Source: Ottelia alismoides
Lineage: Eukaryota; Streptophyta; Magnoliopsida; Alismatales; Hydrocharitaceae
Assembly (NCBI GenBank): GCA_037367405.1
Contig: JAZKJV010003126.1
Coordinates: 496,001 to 560,000, forward strand
Direction: 5' to 3'
DNA length: 64,000 nt
Under the pieces are notes generated by a model. It saw only the letters and a program-made list of their open reading frames with translations. It did not search any database and was not told the origin of the DNA. Position numbers and translations under genes: made by a program. Positions 1 through 12,445 of this stretch are shown here, piece after piece; within the stretch, counting starts at the first letter, position 1; every line of letters starts with the position of its first letter.

Positions 1-1887
1 GCTCATCCAACGGTGTTGTAGGCATCTAGAAGAACTGGAAGAATGTAACACAGACCGAGCTTCGAGCAAGGGAGTTTGGTGCTCCAAGGCTCTGATCAGC
101 TCGTTGTGAGGCTCAACACCAAGCTGAAGAGGTTCTGTGCCAACTGGTATACTCTGATGGAGTGAAGGATTGCTGGATGAAGATATGGAGCTCGAGGTAC
201 ATGGTTCAGCTCCACCACTAAAGTCGAGGCTCGATTCGAGCCTCCCGTGCGTCCTGAACCTGCAAGTGATATTACGGCTCGAGAGTGAAGCCTCGACCAG
301 GTTTATTTTCAGATAAAAGCCAAAGAAGTGGAAGGGTGTGAAGACCGATTTCCGGCGCACGTGGAGGAGGGAAGTCTAAGCCTAATATCGCTCTGATGAG
401 CGAGATTTAGGGTGATCAAGGTATTCTAGAAGAAGGAAGGTGAAGTCGGGTGTGAATCGGTGCAGATAGATGATCTGGATGAGCTTCTGACTCTGAGGTC
501 AGAGTTGGGGAGGATGGCGATCATGAATGAAATCGAAGGAAACAATGAAATACGAAGGGGTGAAGGTACCTAAATGTGTTAATGTAGAGGGCGGAGTAAG
601 GAGAAGTGAACGGCGGGGTGATTTCCTCAACCTGACTGCGGAAGGTCGAGGACGCTACTTGCGGAGGAGGTCTTAGGCCACGGTTGAGCTACGGCTCAAA
701 TCGTCACCAAATCGAGCACTGAAGGTATCCTCAGAATCCAGTCACTGTCCTACAGGTTTCTGGTGGAAGAAAAAGAGGCGGAGCAGATGGAGGAGGCGGA
801 AGAGAAAATTTACAGGATACCTCGGATGTCTACAAGGATCAAGAAAGTTCACGCAATCTGAAGTGGAATCGGACCCTCCTAAGGATCTGCGAGGATCACA
901 GATCATCAGGGAGCACAGGGGTCCACAATCTGAGAGAAGAGGTGGTCAGATCAGGGCGAAAAATAGGAAGAAAATGGGTCTGACGAAGGGAATGGTGGGT
1001 CGGACCTGGAAGGTGGAAAGGTTGACCAGGGTCAAGAGACTAGGTTGACCAATCAGAAAATAGCATTTAAAAAAATCAAATAATATTAATAAAAATAGTA
1101 AATAGCCTTGAAATAAAAAATGAATACAAATAAAAAATGTTTGTTATTTTACAACTATTTTTCTGTGATTTTTAATATTTTAATAATGTATATACAATAT
1201 TATATACAACATGCCTTAATATGTATATGTATCATATGCATGTGTATTATATACATGTATTTTTATTTTATTATTTTCACAAAAAAATATATTAATTTTT
1301 ATATTTTATTTATTTACAAAATGATTTAAGTTGTGCAAAAACATTTTTATTTGATTTTTATAAGTTAATTACAAGTGTTTAATTAAATCAATATTATATA
1401 CAATATATACAATATTGGTGTTATTATACAATGAAGAGTTGATTATTTTTTTATTTTGTTTTTGATGGAATTTATTTCAATTTTATATAATTAATAGGAG
1501 TATATACAAGTGTTTAAAAAATACAATATATAAAAGAAGTAAATAAAAAATACAAGAAAATAAGGGATGATATATACAATGAATATATACAAAATAAGGA
1601 CCTTAGGTCTCCCTACTTTATTCCTTATCGATCAGGTCAATACTTGACCTTCTCTCGGGGTTCGGGTCAGTCTCACACTTATTACATAATTACATCTTCT
1701 TTTATGTCTTTTCTTTTTCTTTTTTTTCTTTATTCTTTTATTTTTGATATAAAGAGTGTTAAATATAGAATATTATTGACAATATGCACAATGCTAATTT
1801 ATTGAATTTAATAAAGATTTATAGTTAATTTGCATTGGGATTTTTGCTAAAATAAAAGAGTAAAGGTTGTGATTCATGGATTCATCA
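1..1887 (-). mobile_element. Element E 3' LTR, cut by the window edge
   Basis: On the minus strand the LTR starts at 1887 with TGATGAATCC, the start shared by the other gypsy LTRs here (11032, 40180, 47528, 51080). The family block with GGAATAAAGTAGGG lies at about 1607-1672, roughly 215-280 bases into the LTR, the same offset as in the other copies. The part at 1100-1860 is AT-rich; 1-1060 is more GC-rich and corresponds to the middle of the LTR. No convincing coding region is present. The left end is outside the window. Confidence 0.72.
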
Positions 1888-4016
1888 GCTGGCATCAAGC
1901 CTCAGGTCCTTAAAATAATCAATAAATCACCAATAGGAGGGCATAAGGCTATGGGAGGGGAAAGAGATCATTAGGGAAATTGCATTGCAGTCCCTCAAAT
2001 AAACCAAATCAACTGAGATGGATCAAGATGTCAAAAGGAGATCCTCTAAATGCTAAATGGGGATCGGAGAGTCAGGAGATGGAGGATGGATCAATCAAGA
2101 AGATGAGTGAAATCAGGTGAGTTACAAGTACTGCCACTTTGAAGCACATATAGAGATAGTACATTAAATGTGAATCAAGATGAGAGGGATCGACTAGAGG
2201 AAATCATCAGTCATAGCTCAAGAAATCATCATCAAATCATTGGGAATAAATCACATCCTCAATCTGGTGTGTGAGATAAAAAATCCTCAATGACGAATCA
2301 CACCATAGATCATGCCAAAACAAGAATCCTCAATAATATATATGCACCTATCAAAATAGGATCCATCAAATATAACACATAATTCTCAGCATCCTCAAAT
2401 CCACTCTACTAACTCAAGTAATTCTTCCAATTAAAACATTGATGCAGACCTCATCTAACAACACATCATTCCCAGGTAAAAGAAGGGGTGATACTGAAGG
2501 GAATGAGGAGGGATTGTGAGAAGGGCGAACCATAGACAAAATTTTGGTCCAAGAAGAGGGTCTTCTTGAAGTAGACTGGAGATAGGGTGATATGGGTAAG
2601 GAGGCGGTTGTAAAATCCAGCCACTAAAGTGAAGATCAAGACTTGATATCGTGACTCAAGAAAAGGAGACAATGATATAGACAAAGAAAGGGAGCTGGAC
2701 ATAATAAAAGGAACTCAAAGACTCAGGGATCTACAAACTCAAAGAGTGATGAACGTAAATGGACCCAAAATCACAATCAATGAACAATGCAACCTCCATG
2801 TTCACATACTCAACACAGTGAAGATCAAAGATGGTGATCAATCTTTTCTATTTTAGAGTTATGTGAGCATCAAAACAGTTGTACAAACACGTAGATAGGC
2901 TTGGGATTGGGGTACTATTCCTTAGTGTGTACATATCACATATAAAGTTCAGAAGACAATGAGGGGGTTGCTTTGCCCAAGACAATGAATCCATTACATT
3001 TATTTTAGGAATCGGGTAGAGTTAGCAGTCCCAATTTTTTTTGATTATCACTTTCTTGATATTTTTCTAATCATCTAATGAGCTTCCAATTCCATTAACA
3101 TCCTAGGTGATCAAAATCAGAGAGAGAAGGTCGGAAAAGCTATGCAAGTCGGAAATCAATGATGCATGCATAGTTAGAAGACTTACAGTGCTTCCTAGCT
3201 TTCTCCATGTAGGATGCATAACATAATTGAAAGCTACACTACATGAAATGCAAGCCGATGAAATTACCCTCGAATAGAATATGTTATTAGTGTGAAGCAC
3301 AAGATTCCAACTATCTAGATATGAGACCAAAAGATCGATATTCGATGTCACTCGGTGCCCTCAACAATGAGTCTTGTAAGCATTGTATGCGATCTCTCTC
3401 GGCACACGGTCTCAAGTCTAAATAGCCAACAATTATGATTTTACTAAGTCCAAAAGGGAATCAATAGGTACATGCAAATATATTAGGGATTTCGACCTTA
3501 ATCTATCGAGCAAGAAATTCTTAAGCTAGGGCTCAATCAAATAAACAAGTAAAAATAAAAGCCAAAAACAAAGAAAATAAAAGTGATTAATACACAACAA
3601 AAAACGATGAGATCCCCAAGCGAACAATCGTGCGGGCACTGAACCTCAAGAAGTGTGAAGTGTCCTGGAGAGTACATGTTACTACAATCAATGTCTCTCT
3701 CTCTTTAATTCTAAAATGAAACAAAAATAAAAATGAAAAGAAAAATGTGAAGGAACTGTCTTCAAAATTCCTCTAGGTCTCCATTTGAAGTTCTCTCCTT
3801 TCAGCTATGTCAGAAAGCTGGCTCTGCCTTGGTTGGGTGCACATGTCCTCCTAAGAAGTCCTTCCTCACGTAGCGCTCCCTTGCAATAAAGTCAAACAAA
3901 GAGGATGATTAGACAAGTCACAAATAATATCAAATAAAATAAAAATGAATAAACAAAAAAAATAGACAAGCTTAAAGAGACAAATAAATAATTAATTACA
4001 ATCTATACGCCGTTTC
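1888..4016 (-). mobile_element. Element E internal region, non-coding (large non-autonomous derivative)
   Basis: Only about 2.1 kb separate the PBS from the 3' LTR. Reading minus from 4016, the leader matches the leaders of C and A: a segment near 3840-3900 resembles C 55270-55345, a segment near 3600-3690 resembles C 55540-55590, and the block with CCCCCTCATTGT near 2960-2975 has counterparts at C 56117 and A 35780. The rest (1888-2950) has only short ORFs (2466-2702 and 3103-3351, minus) and no gag, protease, RT or integrase motif that I can see. It looks like an element that kept its leader and lost or never had its genes. No stem-loop array is visible here. Confidence 0.6.
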
Positions 4017-4034
4017 TCCCCAGCGACGATGCCA
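4017..4034 (-). other. Primer binding site of element E
   Basis: On the minus strand it reads TGGCATCGTCGCTGGGGA, just after an LTR end in CA at 4037 and a two-base spacer. It resembles the PBS at 34725, 44096, 49688 and 54996. The family pattern TGGCGCCGTTGCCGGGGA-like is the type used by Athila-like elements, probably tRNA-Asp (family knowledge, from memory). Confidence 0.75.
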
Positions 4035-4036
4035 TT

Positions 4037-7000
4037 TGTGGAATAGGTTTTGCGAGGGTCTAATAATTATCCTCATTGAAAAGCGAAGACAACATTGTCG
4101 CTAAGGCGACCGCTCACAAATCCCTCATTCAAAAAACAATTAAACCATAATAGATAATTTATTATAACTCTGCAACAAGTGTGTATAGTGTGTAAGCATG
4201 TGTAGTGGTCGAACACAGGGAGCAAATAATAGATTGTGCAAACTTATGCAAAATTTATCCTTTCCTCTTGTCCATTTATTATCTTTTTGTGTGGGTTTTT
4301 AAATTTATATATTTTTATTGAATTTATATTTATATTTTTTTATTTTTAATTTTATACCTTTTCTTTTCTTTTTATATTTTCTGATTATTAATTTTCTTTT
4401 CTTTCAAATATATAATATAAAAATATATAAGGCTATATATACAATATAGGCTAATATAACTATAAATACTAATAAAAATAAACAAAATACATGAAATAAA
4501 ACGTTTTGGGGTTTTAAATAATTATGTAATGTTTTTGTGATTTTTTTGGAATTTTCCCATATTTTTATATATTTTTAAAATTAAAAATATCCCAAATCAG
4601 GGATTAAATAAATAGGCAGAATTGATTTGAAGATTAAAAATAGCAAATAAAGTCCTTAATTCTTCAAATCAATCTTAATAGATAGATATTAATATAAAGA
4701 AAATTGAAAAACAAAAATAAATATATTTGGAGTTTTTGGAAATTTTATATCTATTGTTACTGGATTTTGGAGTTTAAATTTTTTTGTCTTTTTCTTTTTC
4801 AGTTTTTAGGGATTTTTTGGTCTGGAGTTATAAAATACAATAATAAACAACATCCTTTTTGGGAATATTTCAAATGTTTGTATATATTTTTGGTATTTTC
4901 TAAGCCAAACAGAGACGAAAACATGCTCATTTCATTTTTAATAGATAGTTAAAATGCCTAAAATGCCAAAATAATAATGTAGCATTAAAGTACTTGTTAT
5001 CAAACATTTAACCTTATTTTTGCATAGTTTTTGTAGCTTAGATGCTATTTTAATAAATGAAATACAAACACAAAAATGCATGTACTAGCGAGGGTATTTT
5101 TGCAATTAAAATAAAGGAAGGGTACAATATGTAAAATATCCAAAACTTTATTACTGAATCTGGAAATTTATGGACTAAATATAAATAAAAAAATTGTGAA
5201 TGTATCTCTGCAAAATGGCCACCTCATGTGGGACGACACACGAGGTGACCTCGCATGGACCCGTATGTAATATCAAATAAGTACAGGGATCTCTATATAA
5301 TTTTTCCAAATTTATTTACCCTACAAAAATTATTTACAGGACTAATAAATAAAACAAAAAGGTAGGGGGATAAGTATGCAATTTATCCCCATTATGCACT
5401 CCATCGTATGGCAGATGGCAATCCATGTGGCGTCACTTAGGAGCCGACGACCACGATTAGAAGATAATGGTTCGTGGATGGACAGTCGTGGCTCAATCGG
5501 ACACTCAATCAACGGTGAGGCCGACCTAGATCTGACGATGAGAGTTCAATCTGGAACGACTGGATCATCATACGGCTGAGACATGCTCAGGAAGAATACA
5601 CAAAGAACACTGCTCCAGGTTGCTTCGATCTGCTCTAGATTACATCTCAAATCCTCCCCGATGCTGCAAACATGGGTAAATGATCCTTTTGGTCTTCTGC
5701 AGCTAATAAGGACTTCAGAGTGGCCCCAACCCTGGTGTTTTGTCTCCTAGAGATCTCGTGAGTTCTGGGGTACCTGGAGTCTGACTTCTAAGTAAAATTT
5801 CCCTACACAGGGCCCCTTTGCGCTAAAGACTTACACATAAAGAGTCACGAGTCGAGGTAAAGTTCCTTGACCCGATTAGGCATTGAATCGATGTGGGATG
5901 GTCGAGGATGGGATGCTCTAGCAAGGTGGTGGCTAGAGGAGCACGACTGCTTCGATCCAGAGGGGATCGAAGTGGGATGGAAGGGAGAAAGAGGTGGAGG
6001 TGGATGCAGGTCGGAGACAGGGGGATCACAGTTGAAATTGGTCGCTGGAGCTCTAGAGCTCCGGTGAGGTAGCTAAGCTATGCTAGCAAAATAATTGATT
6101 AAAACACAATATTAAATGCAGAAAATGAAAGACACAAACTAAATATACCTAATAGAAGTAAAGGTGCAGCATGAACTTGCCCGGGAGGCCAAGGAGCAAG
6201 ACGCCACCGAAGTGTCGTTGTGGGTGCACCTCCCTCCTCCTTCATCCAATTCAGACCTCAGGGACCTCTAGTTGTCACACCTGGATGCAATCTTGGTCGA
6301 AGTCGAAGGGATTCCAGGTCTTGTAAAATGACCAAAAAGCAAAGGGAAGAAGAAGGTTCTTTTTTATAACCAAGGTGGGCACCCTTATTGATTAGCGATT
6401 TAGGAAGAATCAGGGCTATGCACAGAGGATCCTAGATTTGGGCGAGGATGACTGATTATTGAGGTAGATGCAGGTGTGAGAAGTTAATTAAAATGATCGA
6501 TGAGATGCCCAGGAAAAATGGAGGAAATTTATGGCTCGACACTTCTGACCAGGTTCAGTGGCGCTGGGCGGTAGTTGAACGGAGGTCCACAGAAGAAAAG
6601 ATCTGGTTGGTCCACGTGGACGAACTAGATAAATGCAGGGTTGAAATTCCCTGTAAAATGAATAATAGATAATAAATGATTTTATAAAAATAAAAATGTT
6701 TATTATTTTATGTAGTATTTTTGAATGATTTACGAGTTCATTTATTACAAGTTAATTTTTAGGGTTTATTTTATAGGTATATTCATCTATATTTTGACTA
6801 TTTTTTATTTTTATTTTGTATTTTTGATTTTATTATTTTTTAATTTATATATTTATTTTTTAATTTTATACATATAAATATGTTTTTATTATGTTTTTCT
6901 GATATAATATGTACACTTAAGTAAATATAGGTATTTGTTATATATGTATAAGTATAGGTATTTCATCTATATATTTCTATAAACTATTTTATTTTTGTGT

Positions 7001-7135
7001 TTTTATATGATTTTATTCTATTCTAAATATGTATATATACTATAAATATTAGTTACCTAATTATAAAAACTATAAAATTATAAAAATAATAAATAATAAA
7101 TAAAATGAATGTTTTATTCAGATATATTGTACAAT
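4037..7135 (-). mobile_element. Element E 5' LTR, PBS-proximal part
   Basis: This is the downstream part (in element sense) of a 5' LTR whose other end lies at 10429-11032; a solo LTR splits it. The block with TGCTCCCTGTGTTCGA near 4207-4232 (minus) is the U5 signature seen in several LTRs here. A CACGTG-type palindrome copy sits at 5217-5252 and TTGGTCCACGTGGAC at 6607-6621. Joined to 10429-11032 the LTR is about 3.7 kb, close to the 3.5 kb LTR of A and the 3.9 kb LTR of C. Small ORFs inside (5376-5579, 5867-6067) have no recognisable product. Confidence 0.72.
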
Positions 7136-7624
7136 TGATGAAACCCAATTTCATGCTATTAATTTGCAAATATTAACCCCCCAGCTTAGACTAAGTGTCA
7201 ATAAAAACCAGATTAATCATTGTATTTATCAAAGTCATGGAATAAATTTAAAATACAAAAAATAGCAAAATAAAAATCATAGTCTTTTTAAGCCTTTAAA
7301 AAAGCTCACAAAAATATTTCTCACTTTGTTTGACCTCATCTCCGTATTTGATCAAATAATAAATAATAAATAAAATGAATATTTTATTCAGATATATTGT
7401 ACAATTGATGAGACCCAGTTTCATGCTATTAATTCGGAAATATTAACCTCTCTGCTTAGACTAAGTGTCAATAAAAACCAGATTAATCCTTGTATTTATC
7501 AAAGTCATGGAATAAATTTAAAATACAAAAAAATAGAAAAATAAAAATCATAGTCTTTTTAAGCCTTAAAAAATGCTCACAAAAATATTTCTCACTTTGT
7601 TTGACCTCGTCTCCATTTTTTATC
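7085..7624. repeat. Tandem duplication, 270-base period, two copies
   Basis: The sequence starting with AATAATAAATAAAATGAAT before 7111 returns before 7381, and the following 250 bases match closely, ending near 7354 and 7624. The unit covers the end of the E LTR, the target duplication ACAAT and the first 219 bases of the inserted solo LTR. It therefore arose after that insertion. Confidence 0.85.
7131..7135. other. Target site duplication ACAAT, left copy
   Basis: ACAAT stands directly before the TGATG start of the solo LTR and again at 10424-10428 directly after its TCA end. Five bases is the usual length for Ty3/gypsy integration. Confidence 0.82.
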
Positions 7625-7634
7625 AACATGAAAC

Positions 7635-7659
7635 TTGTAGATCTCATCGAGATCTACAA
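7635..7659 (+). repeat. Perfect stem-loop inside the S1 LTR
   Basis: TTGTAGATCTC, loop ATC, then GAGATCTACAA: an 11-base perfect stem. A related, less perfect version lies at 15643-15667 in S2 and at about 28763-28806 (minus) in the B LTR. Confidence 0.8.
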
Positions 7660-10270
7660 CTTTCACGTTTACAGTTTTCCCAAATTCGTCCATTTTCTCC
7701 ATCTTTTGCGAGGTTTTCTTTTGAATAACCAGATTGGTCCACGTGGCCCGCCTCGTTGCGCACCACGCACGCTCCATTTCCCGTCGTCCGATCATCCCCT
7801 CCCTCTCCAGATCTGCGCCGTCCATTCCTGCTTTAATTTCCACCCTTCGATCATCTTCTATCCTAATCACAACCATTCACTTCTGCATCAATCTCCGCTC
7901 GCCACGTGTCGGCCTTATCAACCGCTCGATCCACTTTTGATCTTCAATCAAGGCCGTACGCATTCCTCGCATCTTCATCCCTTCGATCACAGGCCGGAAC
8001 CCATCTCGACCATCCATTTGCGCTCACCTACCTTGGCGACACATGGTGCTATCTCATCCATCGATCAGGGTCTCCACGGATTTAATTTGAGTTGCATACG
8101 CACGCCCCTCTCAGCCGTTGGATCACTAGATCCAATGGCCAAGAGGCCTTTGTCTTCCTCCAGCCACATCTTCGCCCACGTCGCCCACCTCACGCACATC
8201 TCACCCCCTTTCTTTTTCCACCGTCTGGTCAGCCACTCTCTCCATTCACGGATCACTCCACGACCAAGCATGGTCCTCCCACACCCTCACGTACCCCTTA
8301 GATCACCATGTTCCCCTCTCCTGCTATCCACATCTCCCATGCAAGCCACGTCGGTTGTCATTCGCAACTACCCACATCTCTCTTCAAATACTCCCCCTCC
8401 GCCGCACTTCACCGGTGTCCGCCTTTGCGTTGGGCTATGCCCAGCAATCCCCCACTCCTCGGTGACAGCGAGGAAGCGCTATGGAGCGCGAAGATGACGT
8501 CCTCCCCCAGCGTTGACCCGTGGATGATGTTGGTCAGGTATGCGGTGTTCAGTCATCGCCAAGATGCTCTGAGGGGTCGTCGGAGTCCAGCGATGACCTG
8601 AGCTCCCCTCGAAGTTCAACATAGACCGTCTCCTCCATCGAACTCTGACCAGGTAAGTTCTTTGATTCTTCTCTGTATTTTCCACTTAATTTCTCTTAAT
8701 TTATTAGCTTCCTTCGCACTACCTCACCCTCCATTAACCATTGATTCACCTACATCATGCTTCCCTCATTCACGCGCATCACTTAGATTCCACATTCTCT
8801 CCCTCGCAATCTCAGATCACTTCGACCCATCTCCTCTCGGAGCTCATCGGAGAGGATGACCAGGCCTTCATTATCTTCGCCTTGCCAAGCCTTCTGTTCC
8901 ACTTCATCTCACATGAAAAGCATGCTTCGGCTATGTTTTAATGATGCTGGTACTCAAAATGTTCAATGACCGGAGCCTCATCGGAGAGGAATTTGCAAGC
9001 TCCGCCTCTGGCACTCAGATGTTGCCCACCATCCCCAGGCCTTGCCGCAGTTTGATCGGACCTCCAGCTTCATCGATGATCACTCAGGAGGCTTCGAAAA
9101 GATCTATAGGGTCCGAGAAAGATAGGTATAGCCACGGTGGCTTCGTCGGAGGCTAGAACCCGCCACCACCCCTGCGGCAGAGGGATAAGCTCCATAGACT
9201 ACAGGCGCCGTTGGATGCACCTCCCCGGTGTCCATTCAATGGCTCACACTAAGACACGTCAACGCCGTCCACAGCTTCCAGCCACCGTCAGATCTTTACG
9301 ATCGGACGACTATCAGAGAGCCACGTCGCCTCCCCATCTTCGGTCAGCCACCGTCTAATCTTCATTGATCGGACGATCTATAAGCGACCACATCATCAGC
9401 TCCTAGCTTCAGCACTGGTCCTTCAGGTTCGGATCTCCCGAGCCAACACCGAGCCTGCACCGAGCCAGAGCCGCACTACGAGCCTACCCGAAGCAACACC
9501 GAGCCTACTCCGAGACTACTTTTCCATCAAGCCTAGCGTCCACGTGCTTGTCACGTGCACGCTGGGTTAATTTGCAAGGAGGCCCTCCAAATTTCTTCAA
9601 TTTGCATCCATGTCCTTAGATCATGTGCCACCCACACGCGCCTAGGGTATTTTGCATCCGACCCCTACAGGTTTTAATAATTGCAAATATGCCCCCACAT
9701 TTGTGGGTAAATTACAAGGAAGGCCCCGCGAGGTTTGCTATTTACATTTTAGTGCTTTCAGGGACTCGTTTGTTATTTATTTTCATGTTTTTCTTGCATT
9801 TATGCCTTAGTTTCATTTGTGAATATCTTGAGCATCCGATCTCCGTTTTAGTTTATTTTGGTCTCGTTTCAAAGTGTGTTTCGTTATCTTCTTAATGGCA
9901 TGCTTAGATCTCTATTTTGACAATTCAAATTGTGATGCGATATTTTAGTAGCAAAGTGTCTCTTATGTTCAGCTTTTCATGCCTTGCCTAATTACATTAA
10001 TGAAACTTGCTTAATGATTCGAATCTTAATTTGACTACGTTCTAATTGCTCAACTATTTTGTATAATTAGGGCAGATTTGCATCGCATTTCCTTACATCT
10101 TGTTGCATGTTTTTAAAAAATAAATAATAAATAACTGTCTTTCTCATGTTTCTTTATGCATAGAGTCGTGTCTTCATGCATTTATTGGCCTACGAAGCTT
10201 TAATTCAACACTTAGTTCAAATAATAAGAATATAAATAATACATAAGAGGCTCGTGTCCCTGAGTTTGAC

Positions 10271-10286
10271 CTTGGGCTTGCCCAAG
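10271..10286 (+). repeat. U5 stem-loop of the S1 LTR
   Basis: CTTGGGC, loop TT, GCCCAAG. The same position in the B LTR (26657-26673, minus) still pairs CTTGGG with CCCAAG; in S2 (about 18143-18159) the left arm has decayed. Confidence 0.6.
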
Positions 10287-10423
10287 TAAAAAATATAACT
10301 CGACCGCTTCCTTGATGTTAATTGTTACATTATTCAAAGCGGACTTTGACGCATCCGATCTCACCCGACTGCAATAAAAGTGGTTAATTCTGCATTATTA
10401 AGAGGGGAAATTGTGGTTCCTCA

Positions 10424-10428
10424 ACAAT
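10424..10428. other. Target site duplication ACAAT, right copy
   Basis: It follows the TCA end of the solo LTR and is identical to 7131-7135. Removing 7136-10428 restores the family block in which a conserved tract ends in the minus-strand reading CCCCCATTGT. Confidence 0.82.
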
Positions 10429-11032
10429 GGGGGTCCAAAACCCAACTTTCACATCTTAACTCCAAATTTAGTGAAACAACCTTCATTAAATAGCTAATTA
10501 CAAGTTACCTAAATGAAAGATGATTTTGAGGCATTTTGAGTTTTTATTGAGGATATATAGGTCTGGCAAGTTTGGGTTTCGTCTTTTTTATTTTGATCAT
10601 CTGAGAATTATTTTTGTACAAACACAATTTTGTATTTTTTATATATTATTATATACAACTTTCATGTACAAAGGTTATTTATTTAATGAATAAATAATAA
10701 TGAAATGGGTCCCAAATATAAGTTATTAAAGAATAAATAAATGGGATTTTTATTGTGTTTTTGGCCGTTATCCCCCACTACTTTATTCCGTGTGACCAAA
10801 TCAATTCTTGACTTGGTCTCGGGGTTTAGGGTCATAAAATACCTTTGGTATTTTATCCTTTTTATTTTCTTCCTTTATTATATAATTTTGACATTAAAAA
10901 CTATATTTTATACACAATAAATGGAATGAATGATGAATGTTAATTTGTACAAAGAAATGTTATTTACATGCATTAGCTAGGGTTTTTAAGGCCAAAATGA
11001 TAGAATAAAGGTAATGAAATGTAGATTCATCA
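10429..11032 (-). mobile_element. Element E 5' LTR, start (U3) part
   Basis: The minus strand starts at 11032 with TGATGAATCTACATTTCAT and follows the A LTR start at 40180 closely for several dozen bases. The AATAAAGTAG block is at 10770-10835, and the GTGAAAGTTGGGTTTTGGAC block at 10429-10463, 569-608 bases into the LTR, the same offset as in A. It continues into 4037-7135 across the solo LTR. Confidence 0.78.
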
Positions 11033-11489
11033 ACTTCTGACTCCAATTTGGTTTTATTTGTGTGATTCTTCAAGCATGTTGCTCGAGTCTTTTCATGGAT
11101 CTACTATATAGTTCACTATATATTTTCCACCACATATTATTATATTGTAAATCTCCTTTGTTTGAAAAATATCACTTTGAAAAATTGAATAAAATTGGAA
11201 AATTAAAAATAAAATAAAAATATAAAAACTAAAACCGATAAAAGATTTTCTCAAAGAAGAAAAGAAATAAAAAATCACAAAAAATCTCTCTCAAAATCTG
11301 AGCACGATTTTATACCTCCTTGTGTTTGATCAAGGAACACTTTCCTAGTAAAATAGATAGTGAACAATAAAATATGGAGAGAGTCACATGTTACTTCTGA
11401 TTCATTTCCTCTTTATCTCTCCTATTTTTACTGTTTTTGTTTGATAGATAGATTTTTCTAAGTGGTTCTACAATCGACATCATTTTAAC
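11033..11489. other. AT-rich stretch between elements E and D, possible U5 remnant
   Basis: No coding region is recognisable. The plus-strand piece CCTCCTTGTGTTTGATCAAGG near 11316-11337 resembles the U5 signature of the gypsy LTRs, so this may be the end of a decayed 5' LTR of element D. No PBS is visible and the gag region is missing, so the link to D is uncertain. A small minus ORF at 11093-11278 is low-complexity. Confidence 0.35.
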
Positions 11490-12000
11490 CGCTAATCGAA
11501 TCTACTTATCAGTAACGGGAAGAAACCAGACAACTATGTGAAGATACACATCTTATCAGTAGCCACGACCAATTGCCTTAAGAACTAGCAGCTTCCAAGG
11601 AAGAAGAGAGAGATGTGTGTACATTATGTGGTGAGTCATATCGATGACATTACGTTTGCACACTCTCTCCTTGATAACGGTTCTTCAATCAACCTACTAC
11701 CCTTAGCCTTATATGAGAAATTGGAGTTGGGACCACTACGCTAATCACGAGCATTACTCTAATTTCTCAACAAGTCTACAAAGAGGGCTAAGGGTTAAGT
11801 GAAGAATGTTTTTATTTCAATTGAGGGACAGGAATACAATGTGAACTTTATTGTCCTAGACATGGAAATCCCCAATCATTTAAGAGACTCTCGGATCATT
11901 CTAGGACGGTCCTACCTTAGGACTATCGGAGCTTCATTTGATTACTAGATCGGAATGATGAAGTTTCATTCTATAGACGAAGAAGCGGAACTTGAGATGA
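11490..12000 (+). pseudogene. pol: Element D protease domain remnant (Athila-like aspartic protease)
   Basis: The domain would process the element's own Gag-Pol polyprotein. It opens near 11541 with a HILS-type motif also found before the proteases of A, B and C. The active-site region at about 11670-11715 reads LLDNGSSINLLP, where retroviral-type proteases have D-T/S-G; Athila proteases often vary the middle residue (family knowledge). The C-terminal part at about 11800-11950 includes FIVLDMEIP and RIILGRSYL, the usual flap and ILGRPFL-type segments. Stops and at least one frameshift break it. No gag lies upstream. The domain is followed by a degenerate linker and RT in the same order as element C. 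Confidence 0.72.
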
Positions 12001-12445
12001 AGCAGACAAAGTGGCAATGACCAGACTCTAAGTCAAGCACAGACTATTGTTCTTCAGAGACAGATAACAGAGTGATTAGTACAATTGGGATATGAAAATA
12101 TTTTCCAGTAGAAAGACCCTCTCATCTCGAGAGGATAGTGTACACAATGCAATGTGCCAGATGATGCCAAGCTTCTTGAGTAGTGCATCACCCTACTCCT
12201 TGATGACTTAGAAATCCCTTTGGATTAGTCGGTTCCATCTTCCTCAGAACAATTAAGGGGTGTAGATGATGAGTCGGACACAACTTAGGCCGAATTACCA
12301 TAATTCTTTGACAATCCGATTCCATAGATAGTAGAGTTTGGGGCAAGCATAGCACAAATAGATCCACCCTCATGTAGTACGCATGCGGATTCAGAGACGG
12401 TTCAACCAAATTTACTTGATGATACAACATTTCCAGGGCAAAAGA
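12001..12445 (+). pseudogene. Element D protease-RT linker, degenerate
   Basis: This interval corresponds to the variable acidic linker between protease and RT in the family. The translation is rich in S, D and E (for example SSTDYCSSETDN) but broken by many stops. No separate domain is visible. The minus ORF at 12188-12430 is a shadow. Confidence 0.45.

Larger units (their letters stand above)
7136..10423 (+). mobile_element. Solo gypsy LTR S1 inserted in the E 5' LTR
   Basis: It starts TGATGAAACC and ends CTCA, flanked by ACAAT on both sides, and no internal region follows. The interior resembles the solo LTR at 14906-18306 and the B LTR: a TTGTAGATCTC stem-loop (7635-7659), CACGTG palindromes (7734-7749; 9538-9565) and the U5 block CCTGAGTTTGACCTTGGGCTTGCCC at 10259-10283. 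Long ORFs inside, including 335 codons at 7490-8497, are open mostly because this part of the LTR is GC-richer; their translation shows no domain. The true length before the 270-base duplication was about 3.0 kb. A solo LTR arises by recombination between the two LTRs of a full element. Confidence 0.82.

Noticed and set aside
7490..8497. 335-codon ORF on the plus strand, the longest in the window
   Set aside because: It lies wholly inside the solo LTR S1, in a GC-rich, CT-rich part. The translation is rich in H, P, S and L with no domain, and the related LTR S2 does not keep the frame.
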